DNA from: Alteromonas sp. 5E99-2
GTDB lineage: Bacteria; Pseudomonadota; Gammaproteobacteria; Enterobacterales; Alteromonadaceae
Assembly: GCF_017368475.1 (NCBI RefSeq)
Contig: NZ_JAFNJE010000018.1
Coordinates: 1-39,277, forward strand
Length of the DNA stretch: 39,277 nucleotides
Direction of reading: 5' to 3'
The notes under the pieces were generated by a model. The model was not told where the DNA came from. It ran no database searches and worked only from the letters and a program-made list of their open reading frames with translations. Made by a program: the position numbers and the translations under genes. Shown in pieces: positions 26,401 to 35,118 of this stretch (position 1 is its first letter; the number at the start of each line of letters is the position of its first letter).

Positions 26401-26423
26401 ACGTACACGCTAAAGGAACTGTC

Positions 26424-27011
26424 ATGCCCGCTGTAAAAAAACCGAATCGCCGAGCTCAAATTCTGCAAGCCCTTGCGTCTATGCTAGAAAGTAGTCCAGG
26501 ACAAAGGATAACCACAGCGAAACTTGCCGAGCAAGTAGGCGTTTCTGAAGCAGCCCTATACCGTCATTTCCCCAGTAAAGCCCGTATGTTTGAAGGCCTA
26601 ATTGAATTTACCGAGAACACCTTGTTTTCTCGTGTAAACAAAATTGTGACGGAAGAAAAAGACGCCATGGTACGATGCCAATTAATTTTGCATCTTGTAT
26701 TGGGCTTTGCTGAAAAAAACCCCGGCATCACACGGCTGCTTAATGGCGACGCTTTAATGGGTGAACAAGAGCGTTTACGCACTCGAATTGCTCAGTTGTT
26801 TGAACGTTTAGAAACCCAGTTAAAACAAATACTGCGCGAACGTAAATTAAGAGAAGGTAAAACCTTAGGCGCCGATGAAGCGATATTGGCAAATATGATG
26901 GTCTGTTTTGCCGATGGTCGAATTAACCAGTTTATTCGCTCTGAATTTACTAAGCGTCCAACTGAAAGCTTCAATGATCACTGGGCATTATTCAAAACAT
27001 TTTTTCACTAA
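26424..27011 (+). CDS. slmA: Nucleoid occlusion factor SlmA
   Basis: This 195-residue TetR-family protein (198 in E. coli) has an HTH in [20 protein letters not shown] (28-47) and [14 protein letters not shown]. The C-terminal dimer and FtsZ-binding part includes [20 protein letters not shown] and [20 protein letters not shown]. SlmA binds chromosomal SBS sites and blocks FtsZ ring assembly over the nucleoid. It is 23 bases after coaBC and followed by a terminator at 27037-27061, so it closes that operon. Confidence 0.96.
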   Translation: MPAVKKPNRRAQILQALASMLESSPGQRITTAKLAEQVGVSEAALYRHFPSKARMFEGLIEFTENTLFSRVNKIVTEEKDAMVRCQLILHLVLGFAEKNPGITRLLNGDALMGEQERLRTRIAQLFERLETQLKQILRERKLREGKTLGADEAILANMMVCFADGRINQFIRSEFTKRPTESFNDHWALFKTFFH

Positions 27012-27036
27012 TCCCCTCTTTATAATTTAGAAAAAT

Positions 27037-27061
27037 AAAAGCCGACTTTTCATCGGCTTTT
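27037..27061. terminator. Bidirectional intrinsic terminator between slmA and the M28 peptidase gene
   Basis: A 9-bp perfect stem, AAAAGCCGA/TCGGCTTTT, has a 7-base loop. A-runs on the left and T-runs on the right let it work on both strands. It serves the convergent slmA (ends 27011) and the peptidase gene (ends 27074). Confidence 0.85.
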
Positions 27062-27073
27062 ATTTCAATCTGA

Positions 27074-28717
27074 TTACTCTTTTGCAAAAGTTGCCTTAAA
27101 GAAACTATCATCATTCCACTTTGGACGTTCTTCTTGGTTTGCTAAGGTATTGCCAATTTGCGCATTCACACTGGCAAATTTCACCGCTGCATTCCACTTA
27201 AACGGAAGGTTAAGATCATCTGTTGGTTTGTGGTAGTGAGTGGCAAGGAAGTTACCAAATACTTTTGAGCCATCTATTTCAGGGTCAGCCGACTCCAAGC
27301 CAGTAACTAGGAAAATAGAAGGAATACCCTGTTTTACAAATGAGTAGTGATCTGAGCGCGTAAACAAAGCTTGTTCAGGCCAAGGATCTGGACTTAGTTT
27401 TATACCAATATTACCTGTTGCTTGCTCTACCGACACTTTCATATCGCTATGATTCGCACCAAAAGCAATTACGTCAGCAAAGTTGTAAGTTAAAATTGGC
27501 ATGTCTAAATTGACATTTGTGACAATAGATTCCACCGGCACAGTAGGATTATTTGCATAGTAATCCGAGCCTAACAAGCCTTTTTCTTCTGCGGTTACCG
27601 ACACAAATAAAATAGAGCGTTTTGGTTTAGTTTCCATTTGCCCAAATAAACGGGCAGTTTCTAGCATAATAGATGTACCCGACGCATTATCCATCGCACC
27701 GTTATTGATTTTATCTTTCTTAACGCTTTTTGCTATGCCGATATGATCAGAGTGCGCGCTAAAGACAACATATTCATTTTTTAGCTTGGGATCACTGCCC
27801 TCAACAAAACCAACAACATTAGGGCTCGATATTGTTTCATGGGTACTTTCTTTCGTTAGTGCTACTGAAACAGGTAAAGCAAAGCCTTTTGGCGCTTCAT
27901 CTTTTTCTAACTGAGCGTAGATTGATTCTAGCGACACAGGTGCATGAGCAAATAACTTTTCTGCCGAAGGGCGGCCAAAATGAGCTGCTCCTTGCAATTG
28001 TTCATGGGTACCCGCTGGTTTACCTTCTTTATTTAACCAACGTAATGCAGGGGTATGAATATAAGATAGGCTGCGTTGATAAGGTCTTACTTTTTCAGAT
28101 GTAGGGGTGCTTATGGTAATAAGCCCAATCGCTCCATTATCAGCAGCATAAGCCGCTTTTTGCCTACCCGAGCCTAAATGCGCTCCTTCTTCAGAAGGGA
28201 ATGACGCCGGTTTACCCGACAACATAACCACTATTTTTCCAGATACATCGATATCGGCATAATCGTTATGACCATACTCATCAGCAATAATGCCATAGCC
28301 TACAAAGACCAACTCTCCTGACATTTTTGTTTGTTCACGTACTGTATCCGCAGAGGTTAAAAAGTCTTTTGGATAAGATAAGTTAATATCGCCGTCAGGG
28401 GTTTTTAACGTTAATGCAGGAGATTCTTGCTTTAATACTGCACGTCTAAACGGAACGCGCTGCATAAAGCCATCGGTTCCTGCGGGTGTTAAACCGTACT
28501 TTTTAAATTCCGTAGCTATATATTCCGCAGCGATTTCATGACCCATTGATCCTGCATCTCTACCTTCAAGTAAATCACTCGCAAGGAAGTTTAAATGTGC
28601 TTGGATATATTCTTTTTCTGGCGCTAAGCTGTCTTCTGCGCTGACATTAAACGCACTTACTGAAGCTGTAAGACCTAATGCAAATGCTGACGCAAAACTC
28701 ATTATTTTTGTTTTCAT
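27074..28717 (-). CDS. Secreted M28-family metallopeptidase with PA domain
   Basis: From ATG 28717 the product is 547 residues with a signal peptide (MKTKIMSFASAFALGLTASV, cleaved around ...NVSA). The frame is open 23 codons further, but the ATG gives the signal peptide. A PA-like domain lies in the middle (VFVGYGIIADEYGHNDYADI, KIVVMLSG, AADNGAIGLITI). The M28 zinc ligands are His-Asp in FSAHSDHIG, Asp in NGAMDNASGTS, the catalytic Glu-Glu in VTAEEKGLLGS, Asp in NLDMPIL and His in TRSDHYSF. It is probably a periplasmic or extracellular aminopeptidase that releases amino acids from peptides, useful in marine peptide scavenging. It diverges from a TetR gene 136 bases away. Confidence 0.92.
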   Translation of the reverse strand: MKTKIMSFASAFALGLTASVSAFNVSAEDSLAPEKEYIQAHLNFLASDLLEGRDAGSMGHEIAAEYIATEFKKYGLTPAGTDGFMQRVPFRRAVLKQESPALTLKTPDGDINLSYPKDFLTSADTVREQTKMSGELVFVGYGIIADEYGHNDYADIDVSGKIVVMLSGKPASFPSEEGAHLGSGRQKAAYAADNGAIGLITISTPTSEKVRPYQRSLSYIHTPALRWLNKEGKPAGTHEQLQGAAHFGRPSAEKLFAHAPVSLESIYAQLEKDEAPKGFALPVSVALTKESTHETISSPNVVGFVEGSDPKLKNEYVVFSAHSDHIGIAKSVKKDKINNGAMDNASGTSIMLETARLFGQMETKPKRSILFVSVTAEEKGLLGSDYYANNPTVPVESIVTNVNLDMPILTYNFADVIAFGANHSDMKVSVEQATGNIGIKLSPDPWPEQALFTRSDHYSFVKQGIPSIFLVTGLESADPEIDGSKVFGNFLATHYHKPTDDLNLPFKWNAAVKFASVNAQIGNTLANQEERPKWNDDSFFKATFAKE

Positions 28718-28853
28718 TGTATACCTCAATTTAATACACCTAAGAGTGTAAGAGATCCCAAAGCAATACGATATATCAAACAGCAAAAATACGCTTTAAT
28801 GCTTGCATATGCGGCAAATTACATTAGGCTAAGAATAAACATTCTCTAAAATT

Positions 28854-29429
28854 ATGCCTCGTAAAGCTTTATACAACATAGAACAAGTACTCTCTGACGC
28901 TGAAGATGTGTTTCTAGAACACAGTTTTCATGGAGCAGCAATGGATGAGCTGATTGCCCGTACAGAATTTAATCGACGGGGCTTTTATATTGAATTCAAA
29001 AACAAAAAACAATTTTTATACCGCGTACTCGCTCACTACCAAGAAAGTCGCTTATTACCTTTGCAAACACAACTACAAGAAAAGCAGGGGTTAGTGTCTA
29101 TTCAGAGTTTTTTCAATGACTACATTTCCCTTATTGATGGCAGAGGGTGTTTATTAATTAATTCGGTAACTGAATTAGGTATTGACGATATCAACATTCG
29201 AGAAATTGGTCGCCATTATCTCGATGGTCTGCAAATCGCCTTTATTAGTTGCTTAGAACAAGCAATGGAGCATGGCCAGCTTAAAGTAGGTGTAGATATT
29301 GAGTCAGCAGCACTACAACTTACTTGCTTTGTTCAAGGGCTCGCGGTGAATGCAGTGTTATGCCAAGACAGCGAGGAAATGCAGATTACCATTCAATCCT
29401 TGCTTGCGCCTTTGTTGCCCAATGCATAA
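28854..29429 (+). CDS. TetR/AcrR-family transcriptional regulator
   Basis: This 191-residue protein has an N-terminal HTH, YNIEQVLSDAEDVFLEHSFH then AAMDELIARTEFNRRGFYIEF (approx. residues 7-48). A C-terminal helical domain holds a TetR_C-like ligand pocket (GCLLINSVTELGIDDINIRE). The 'RRGFYIEFKNKKQFL' region matches the subfamily that includes AcrR-like and YxaF regulators. The start is ATG 28854. It is divergent from the M28 peptidase gene and may repress it. The ligand is unknown. Confidence 0.88.
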   Translation: MPRKALYNIEQVLSDAEDVFLEHSFHGAAMDELIARTEFNRRGFYIEFKNKKQFLYRVLAHYQESRLLPLQTQLQEKQGLVSIQSFFNDYISLIDGRGCLLINSVTELGIDDINIREIGRHYLDGLQIAFISCLEQAMEHGQLKVGVDIESAALQLTCFVQGLAVNAVLCQDSEEMQITIQSLLAPLLPNA

Positions 29430-29475
29430 TAAAAAGAGACAATAGTCCAATATAGCATTTTCATTATTGTATTTT

Positions 29476-29805
29476 ATGTCTCAGAACGACCCTATTTATC
29501 GCATTCAATTTGTCAGTAACGGCGAGCGTTACGAACTTTATGTAAAAGCACTAACGCAAGGTTCTTTATTTGGTTTCGTCGAAATTGGTGATTTTTTATG
29601 GGATACCCATACTCAATTAGTGGTTGACCCCAGCCATGAAAAGTTAAAGTCTGAATTCGCCGATGTCACTCACACCTATATCCCCATGCATAATGTATTG
29701 CGTATCGATGTAGTAAAAACTCGTGGAACCGCAAAAATAACTCAATTATCAGATAAAATCACCGCCCTTCCTACCCCTATTTATAGTCCTAAAAAAGAAA
29801 GGTAA
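29476..29805 (+). CDS. DUF1820-family protein
   Basis: This small cytoplasmic protein (109 residues from ATG 29476; a TTG at 29467 is a weaker start) matches the DUF1820 pattern: IYRIQFVSNGERYELYVKAL, then GSLFGFVEIGDFLWD, LVVDPSHEKLKSEFADV and YIPMHNVLRIDVV. The family is widespread in gammaproteobacteria and its function is unknown. No metal or catalytic motif is evident. A terminator (29874-29902) follows, separating it from the SOS cassette. Confidence 0.8.
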   Translation: MSQNDPIYRIQFVSNGERYELYVKALTQGSLFGFVEIGDFLWDTHTQLVVDPSHEKLKSEFADVTHTYIPMHNVLRIDVVKTRGTAKITQLSDKITALPTPIYSPKKER

Positions 29806-29873
29806 ATTCATTTCGGCAGTGAGCGTGCAACACTCAGAAGCACCGTACTCATAAGCCGCCTTTCAATAAAAAT

Positions 29874-29902
29874 AAAAGACAGCTTGAGGTTGTCTTTTTT
29901 TT
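29874..29902 (+). terminator. Intrinsic terminator after the DUF1820 gene
   Basis: An 8-bp stem, AAAAGACA/TGTCTTTT, is followed directly by further T residues on the plus strand. It ends transcription from the DUF1820 gene just before the LexA box of the imuA operon. Confidence 0.75.
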
Positions 29903-29910
29903 CACTACAA

Positions 29911-29932
29911 TAACTGTATAAATATACAGTTA
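29911..29932. promoter_or_regulatory. LexA (SOS) box of the imuA-imuB-dnaE2 operon
   Basis: CTGTATAAATATACAG (29914-29929) fits the LexA consensus CTGT-N8-ACAG exactly, and the palindrome extends 3 bases each side (TAA/TTA). It contains a TATAAA that may serve as the -10 box, so LexA would cover the promoter. The imuA ATG lies 12 bases downstream. Confidence 0.92.
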
Positions 29933-29944
29933 TTGGTATTTGCT

Positions 29945-30628
29945 ATGTCATCGTTAGAGCAACTTAAACTATCTAAAATAATTTGGAACGCCAGCACTGG
30001 TTCACAAGAAAAAAAAGTAGCTTTACCTTTCCTCCAGGCTTCCATAGATAAAGCACTACAAGGAGGGTTAGCCCAATACGGGTTATTGAATTTTCACACA
30101 TATTCTGGCTCTGGAGAGCTCTCATTTTTATCGTCTGTAATAAAAGCAGCTCGGCAAGAGGGACAATATATTGCACTTATCAACCCTCCTGGACAGCCCA
30201 ACACCCACTGGTTTCAACGAGATATTTGCTCGAGTGATTACCTGTTCTGCGTACATTCCTCTGAAAATAGTCAAAATTTATGGGCTTTTGAGCAATGCAT
30301 TATGTCTGGGGTCTGCGCTGTGGTGCTGGCTTGGAACCTAACCGCAACATCACAACAGTTACGTCGATGTCATGTAAAAGCAACGCAGCACGGTTGCAAA
30401 GCCATTTGGTTTTCATCGCCAAATACTCAGCAAAGTGCAATTCAAACTCCTTGTTCCGAACAGCTGGCCTTGTACAAAAAAGAGCAGCAATGGTACCTAG
30501 ATGTGTTGAAGCAACAAGGAGGATGGCCTCAAATGGGAATTCAAATAAATAACCCTATGCCTATTAGTAATAATGTGATTAACCGCACTTTGCACGCATC
30601 TGTACTCTCTACAGCAATAAACCATTAG
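29945..30628 (+). CDS. imuA: SOS mutagenesis protein ImuA (RecA/SulA-like)
   Basis: The product is 227 residues from ATG 29945 (a TTG at 29933 lies inside the LexA site). It resembles the SulA-like ImuA proteins of gammaproteobacteria, with a weak RecA-type core: GLLNFHTYSGSGELSFLSSV, then IALINPPGQP and VVLAWNL. No Walker A is present, as is usual in this subtype. It is the first gene of the SOS cassette and works with ImuB and DnaE2 in translesion synthesis. It is 6 bases upstream of imuB. Confidence 0.85.
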   Translation: MSSLEQLKLSKIIWNASTGSQEKKVALPFLQASIDKALQGGLAQYGLLNFHTYSGSGELSFLSSVIKAARQEGQYIALINPPGQPNTHWFQRDICSSDYLFCVHSSENSQNLWAFEQCIMSGVCAVVLAWNLTATSQQLRRCHVKATQHGCKAIWFSSPNTQQSAIQTPCSEQLALYKKEQQWYLDVLKQQGGWPQMGIQINNPMPISNNVINRTLHASVLSTAINH

Positions 30629-30634
30629 TTTATC

Positions 30635-31987
30635 ATGTGGTTAGGCCTTTACTTTCCAGCCCTGTTAATACCCAAAGAAGTCAGTGTGCCTTTGGTGGTT
30701 TACCATGCTCCCCAGAATCAGGTTATACAATGTAACTTAGCGGCATCTAAATTCGGTATTGAAATAGGTATGGGTTTAGCTAGCGCCAGCGCATTATGTG
30801 CGCAATTAGAAGTGCTCACCTACAGCGCTGAAAAAGAGCGTCTTCGCCTTACACATATTCTTTATCAATTATATAAACTCAATGGTGATATTTGCTTAGA
30901 AAGTTCTTGTGAGCTATTAATTCGATGCGATCGTCATGATTATTACTATGGCAGTAAACAAATCCATTTGCGCGTATTGCTTGATGCTCTAAATAAACAC
31001 AACACCCCTTTTTACTACGCAACAGCCAATACGCCCGAGCAAGCTTGTGTATTGGCAAAAGCACGAGTAAATCGTTTATTTTCAAAAGAGCTGGTACTCA
31101 CGGCTTTGTATGATTTAAACATTACACAGCTTCAGCTGTCATTAAAAACACAACAACAACTACAGCGGGTTGGAGTTCATTCAGTAAAAGCCTTATTGGC
31201 CTTACCAATTGAAGAGCTTGCCGGCCGATTTTCACAGGATACCATTAAATATTTATATGCAATCAAAGGGTTAAGTAACCTAGGTCGCGTATTTTATCAG
31301 CCTAAAACATTTTTTACCGAGTGTATTGAGCTACCTTTTGAAATGGAAAATCAAGAACACTTATTGCGCTGGGCAAGGGCTTTACTTGATTTACTACAAA
31401 GTTACTTACGTAGCCGCAATCAAGCCACACAAGAGATAACATTCACTTTTATAGATAGTGAAAAGTGCTCATATCCACTGGTACTTCAAGCGAGCTTAGC
31501 ACAATATTTGTCTCATGATTGGGCTGCAACTTTGGCTTTAAAATTAGAAAAAACCACCTTTTCCAATCCCATTCGCAGCATACAATTAGAGTGTCACAAC
31601 AGCTTAGATATATCCCCCAGTTCAAACGACTTTTTTTCTAACCAACGAACCCATGCCATTGATGTTCACAAGCTCTTCGATACATTAAGTACCCGTTTAG
31701 AAGATAACGCTTTTCACCCACCTAACAACCCGTTTTTCACTTTATCAGAACACTGGCCTGCTGATGCCGCAACGCCTGCGTTTATGTTAACAAAACCCAT
31801 TAGGTTAGTATCTAAAGGTCGTATTGTTGCTGGACCACAACGCTTACAAACACAATGGTGGTGCACGCCTTTAAAACGCGATTACTTCTTACTCGAAACG
31901 CCCCAAGCTGAACGCCTTTGGGTATATAGAAATACCTCTGTAAATTCCGCCTCTCCAACATGGTACTTTCAAGGTTGGTTTAGCTAA
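30635..31987 (+). CDS. imuB: Y-family polymerase-like protein ImuB
   Basis: The 450-residue protein has a Y-family polymerase fold, starting MWLGLYFPALLIPKE. The catalytic acidic triad is lost: Leu/Tyr residues replace the first metal Asp region, and SSCELLIRC replaces the 'S(I/L)DEAYLD' motif. It has the thumb/finger region ('LQRVGVHSVKALLALPIEEL') and a long C-terminal extension. ImuB is a non-catalytic adaptor that recruits DnaE2 to the beta clamp. Its TAA overlaps the dnaE2 ATG by one base (TAATG), so the two are coupled. I did not find an unambiguous clamp-binding peptide. Confidence 0.9.
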   Translation: MWLGLYFPALLIPKEVSVPLVVYHAPQNQVIQCNLAASKFGIEIGMGLASASALCAQLEVLTYSAEKERLRLTHILYQLYKLNGDICLESSCELLIRCDRHDYYYGSKQIHLRVLLDALNKHNTPFYYATANTPEQACVLAKARVNRLFSKELVLTALYDLNITQLQLSLKTQQQLQRVGVHSVKALLALPIEELAGRFSQDTIKYLYAIKGLSNLGRVFYQPKTFFTECIELPFEMENQEHLLRWARALLDLLQSYLRSRNQATQEITFTFIDSEKCSYPLVLQASLAQYLSHDWAATLALKLEKTTFSNPIRSIQLECHNSLDISPSSNDFFSNQRTHAIDVHKLFDTLSTRLEDNAFHPPNNPFFTLSEHWPADAATPAFMLTKPIRLVSKGRIVAGPQRLQTQWWCTPLKRDYFLLETPQAERLWVYRNTSVNSASPTWYFQGWFS

Positions 31988-34900
31988 TGTTTGCAGAGCT
32001 CTGTTGCCAATCTAACTTTTCATTTTTAGAAGGTGCATCACACCCTGAAGAGTTAGTGAGTACCGCTAGTTTTTTGGGGTATCACAGTATCGCAGTTACC
32101 GATAACTGCTCTGTGGCAGGTGTAGTCAGAGCCCATACAGAAATAAAAAAAAACCATTTGCCTATTCAATTAATTATTGGTGCCCGTCTTCCTCTTAATG
32201 AACTCTTTGCTATTACCGCTTTATGCCCAACAAAAGAAGCGTATACAGAACTATGCAGAGTGATAACTAACGCACGCCGGAGAGCGGGAAAAGGCCAATT
32301 TGAACTCGCTCAGTGGGATATTATTACGTTAAAGCATTGCCTATTTATTTGGCAACCAAACCTAAAAAACGATAATAATGAATGGGCATCATGGTTAATG
32401 AAGCACGCGCCTTCTCGTACATGGTTAGGCGCGAACCGCTATTTAGATGGCCAAGATAACGAGCGATTTACCTTATATCATCAGCTTCAGAAGCTAACGG
32501 GTTTTCCTATTTGTGCAACGAATGCAGCCTTATTTCATCACCCAGACCGCCAACCCTTGCAACATACATTACATGCTATTAGAGAATCCACCACAGTATC
32601 TAGTTTGGGCAAACAGGCACAAATTAACTGTGAACGAGTGTTAAGGCCGATTAATAAGCTTAAAAAATTATTTCCGAGTACTTGGTTAAACGAAAGTGTA
32701 AAAATAGCAAAGCAGTGCACTTTTAGTTTGAATGAACTTTGCTATCAATACCCTGAAGAAATCATCCCCAAGGGAAAGCAAGCCATTACTTACCTTAGAG
32801 AATGTACTTATAAAGGCGCTAAAAAACGTTTCCCAGAAGGACTTAGCGAAGAGCAGGCCCAACTGATCGAAAAAGAACTCTCGCTCATTGAAGAACAAAA
32901 ATACGCTTACTTCTTTTTAACCATTTATGACATTGTTAATTTTGCTAAATCAAAACATATTCTTTACCAAGGTAGAGGCTCTGCCGCAAATTCAATTGTC
33001 TGTTACTGCTTAGAGATTACCGCAGTCGATCCGCGAAAAATTTCATTATTATTTGAGCGTTTTATTTCCAAAGAAAGAGATGAACCACCTGATATTGACG
33101 TAGATTTTGAGCACTCAAGGCGAGAAGAAGTTATCCAGTACATCTATAAGAAGTACGGACGTCACCGTACTGCATTAGCAGCAACCGTGATCACCTATCG
33201 GTTTAAAAGTGCCTTTCGTGACGTAGGTAAAGCATTAGGCATTGCTGAAACCAAGCTCGACTATGCCATTAAGAATGTAAATCGACGAGATAAAACTCAA
33301 CCTTGGCAGGAACAAATCGCCGATGCAGGGCTAGATACGAATAGTCGCTTAATAAAGCTTCTCATTCATTTTGTCGAAGACATTGTGGGCTTTCCTCGTC
33401 ACTTATCCCAACATGTTGGCGGGTTTATTATCTCTCAAGGCCCCTTGTATGAACTCGTCCCCATAGAAAATGCAGCCATGCCAGAGCGCACAGTGATCCA
33501 ATGGGATAAAGATGACTTAGAGAGCCTTGCTTTACTGAAAGTAGATGTATTAGCTCTGGGTATGCTCAGCGCTATTCGTAAAGCTTTTGATTTAATTGAT
33601 CGGCATTATGGCTATCGCTTAGACATGGCTTGGATACACTCCCAAGGCGATGATCGTCAAGTGTTTGATATGTTGTGTAAAGCCGATTCTGTTGGTGTAT
33701 TTCAAGTTGAATCTCGAGCGCAAATGTCTATGCTTCCGAGGTTAAAGCCCCGTACTTATTATGACTTAGTTGTACAAATTGCCATTGTTCGACCAGGCCC
33801 CATTCAAGGAGATATGGTTCACCCTTATTTAAAGAGGCGAGATGGTACCGAACAAATAACTTACCCTTCAAAAGATGTTGAATCTGTGTTGTCTCGCACT
33901 ATGGGCGTGCCTATTTTTCAAGAACAAGCCATTAAACTCGCCATGGTTGCCGCAGGGTTCACTGGAGGTGAGGCCGACCAATTACGCAGAGCAATGGCAA
34001 GTTGGAAGAAAAATGGAGCATTAAAAAAGTTTGAACAAAAACTACTAACCGGAATGGCCAACAATGGTTATACAGAAGAATTCGCTAGCCGGTTATATAA
34101 ACAAATATTAGGCTTTGGTGAATATGGTTTCCCTGAAAGCCATTCCGCCTCATTCGCTTTACTAGCCTATGTATCTTCTTGGATAAAATACTATTTTCCT
34201 GAAGTGTTTTACACCAGTTTACTCAATAGTTTGCCTATGGGCTTTTATTCTCCAAGCCAACTAATACAAGATGCAAAGCGCCATAATGTATTAGTAAAAC
34301 CTGTATGTGTTAACCACTCTCATGGTGAGCACGTTATTCAATGGCAACATGGACGTCCAGCAATTCGATTGGGATTAACACAAATATCTGGATTGTCGGA
34401 TAACGCAATATCCACACTATTAAAACTTAGACCAGAGAATGGCTTTGACTCTCTTTCACAATTGCATCAAGCAGGGTTATCAAACCAAGATTTACAAGCC
34501 CTTGCTAGCAGTAATGCGCTTAAAGTCATTGCGGGAAACCGGTATCAAGCTCGTTGGGATTTAATGAACTCCCAGTACTCACTGCCACTATTTGAAGGCA
34601 CTATTAAATCAACCCATAATATCAACGGCCCCAGCGTCGCAGAAGATGTCGTTGAGGATTACCATTCAAACTCTCTTTCTTTACACTCGCACCCTATCGC
34701 TCTCATTGAAACTAAATTAAAACAAGAAAACATTACCCTAGCTCGTGAATTACCTCACCTTAAAAACCAAAGCTTGGTAAAAGTGATTGGTTGCGTAACC
34801 GGTAAACAAGCACCTAGCACTGCAAGTGGAGTAACCTTTTTCACATTAGAAGATCACACGGGGAACATTAATGTTGTAGTCTGGCGAAATACCGCACAAG

Positions 34901-35055
34901 CGCAAAAACAAGCTTATTTAAAAGCCTCTATTTTACAAGTAAATGGCATTATAGAAAAAAGTAAAGATAAGGTTATTCACGTTGTCGCAGGTAAACTTAT
35001 CGACCGCACTCAATGGGGGGGTAACTTTTCCATATCATCACGCGAATTTCGGTAA
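31987..35055 (+). CDS. dnaE2: Error-prone DNA polymerase III alpha subunit DnaE2
   Basis: This 1022-residue C-family polymerase is near the usual DnaE2 length and shorter than DnaE. An N-terminal PHP domain (FAELCCQSNFSFLEGASHPE) is followed by the palm with PDIDVDF (368-374; catalytic D371 and D373) and LKVDVLALG (third Asp at 520). FPRHLSQHVGGFIIS and the QVESRAQMSMLPRLKP fingers block are present, as is an OB fold near 930-1000 (LVKVIGCVTGKQ). It makes the translesion polymerase of the SOS cassette. The first PHP His of DNA polymerases is replaced by Cys in this copy. Confidence 0.96.
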   Translation: MFAELCCQSNFSFLEGASHPEELVSTASFLGYHSIAVTDNCSVAGVVRAHTEIKKNHLPIQLIIGARLPLNELFAITALCPTKEAYTELCRVITNARRRAGKGQFELAQWDIITLKHCLFIWQPNLKNDNNEWASWLMKHAPSRTWLGANRYLDGQDNERFTLYHQLQKLTGFPICATNAALFHHPDRQPLQHTLHAIRESTTVSSLGKQAQINCERVLRPINKLKKLFPSTWLNESVKIAKQCTFSLNELCYQYPEEIIPKGKQAITYLRECTYKGAKKRFPEGLSEEQAQLIEKELSLIEEQKYAYFFLTIYDIVNFAKSKHILYQGRGSAANSIVCYCLEITAVDPRKISLLFERFISKERDEPPDIDVDFEHSRREEVIQYIYKKYGRHRTALAATVITYRFKSAFRDVGKALGIAETKLDYAIKNVNRRDKTQPWQEQIADAGLDTNSRLIKLLIHFVEDIVGFPRHLSQHVGGFIISQGPLYELVPIENAAMPERTVIQWDKDDLESLALLKVDVLALGMLSAIRKAFDLIDRHYGYRLDMAWIHSQGDDRQVFDMLCKADSVGVFQVESRAQMSMLPRLKPRTYYDLVVQIAIVRPGPIQGDMVHPYLKRRDGTEQITYPSKDVESVLSRTMGVPIFQEQAIKLAMVAAGFTGGEADQLRRAMASWKKNGALKKFEQKLLTGMANNGYTEEFASRLYKQILGFGEYGFPESHSASFALLAYVSSWIKYYFPEVFYTSLLNSLPMGFYSPSQLIQDAKRHNVLVKPVCVNHSHGEHVIQWQHGRPAIRLGLTQISGLSDNAISTLLKLRPENGFDSLSQLHQAGLSNQDLQALASSNALKVIAGNRYQARWDLMNSQYSLPLFEGTIKSTHNINGPSVAEDVVEDYHSNSLSLHSHPIALIETKLKQENITLARELPHLKNQSLVKVIGCVTGKQAPSTASGVTFFTLEDHTGNINVVVWRNTAQAQKQAYLKASILQVNGIIEKSKDKVIHVVAGKLIDRTQWGGNFSISSREFR

Positions 35056-35118
35056 ATAGTCTACACTTTTGGAGAGGTTAAGGTATTTTTATTTAAAAAT
35101 AATAAGGTGGGACTAGTT

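Noticed and set aside
27832-28104. 90-codon plus-strand ORF inside the M28 peptidase gene
   Set aside because: It is antisense to a well-supported gene, has no recognisable domain, and is best explained as a shadow frame.
31115-31145. QLQLSL in ImuB as a beta-clamp binding peptide
   Set aside because: It lies in the conserved hinge before the HhH region where similar residues are structural, not in the C-terminal region where clamp motifs occur.
35085-35105. AT-rich inverted repeat before the FIST gene
   Set aside because: It is made only of A/T runs; low complexity explains it.
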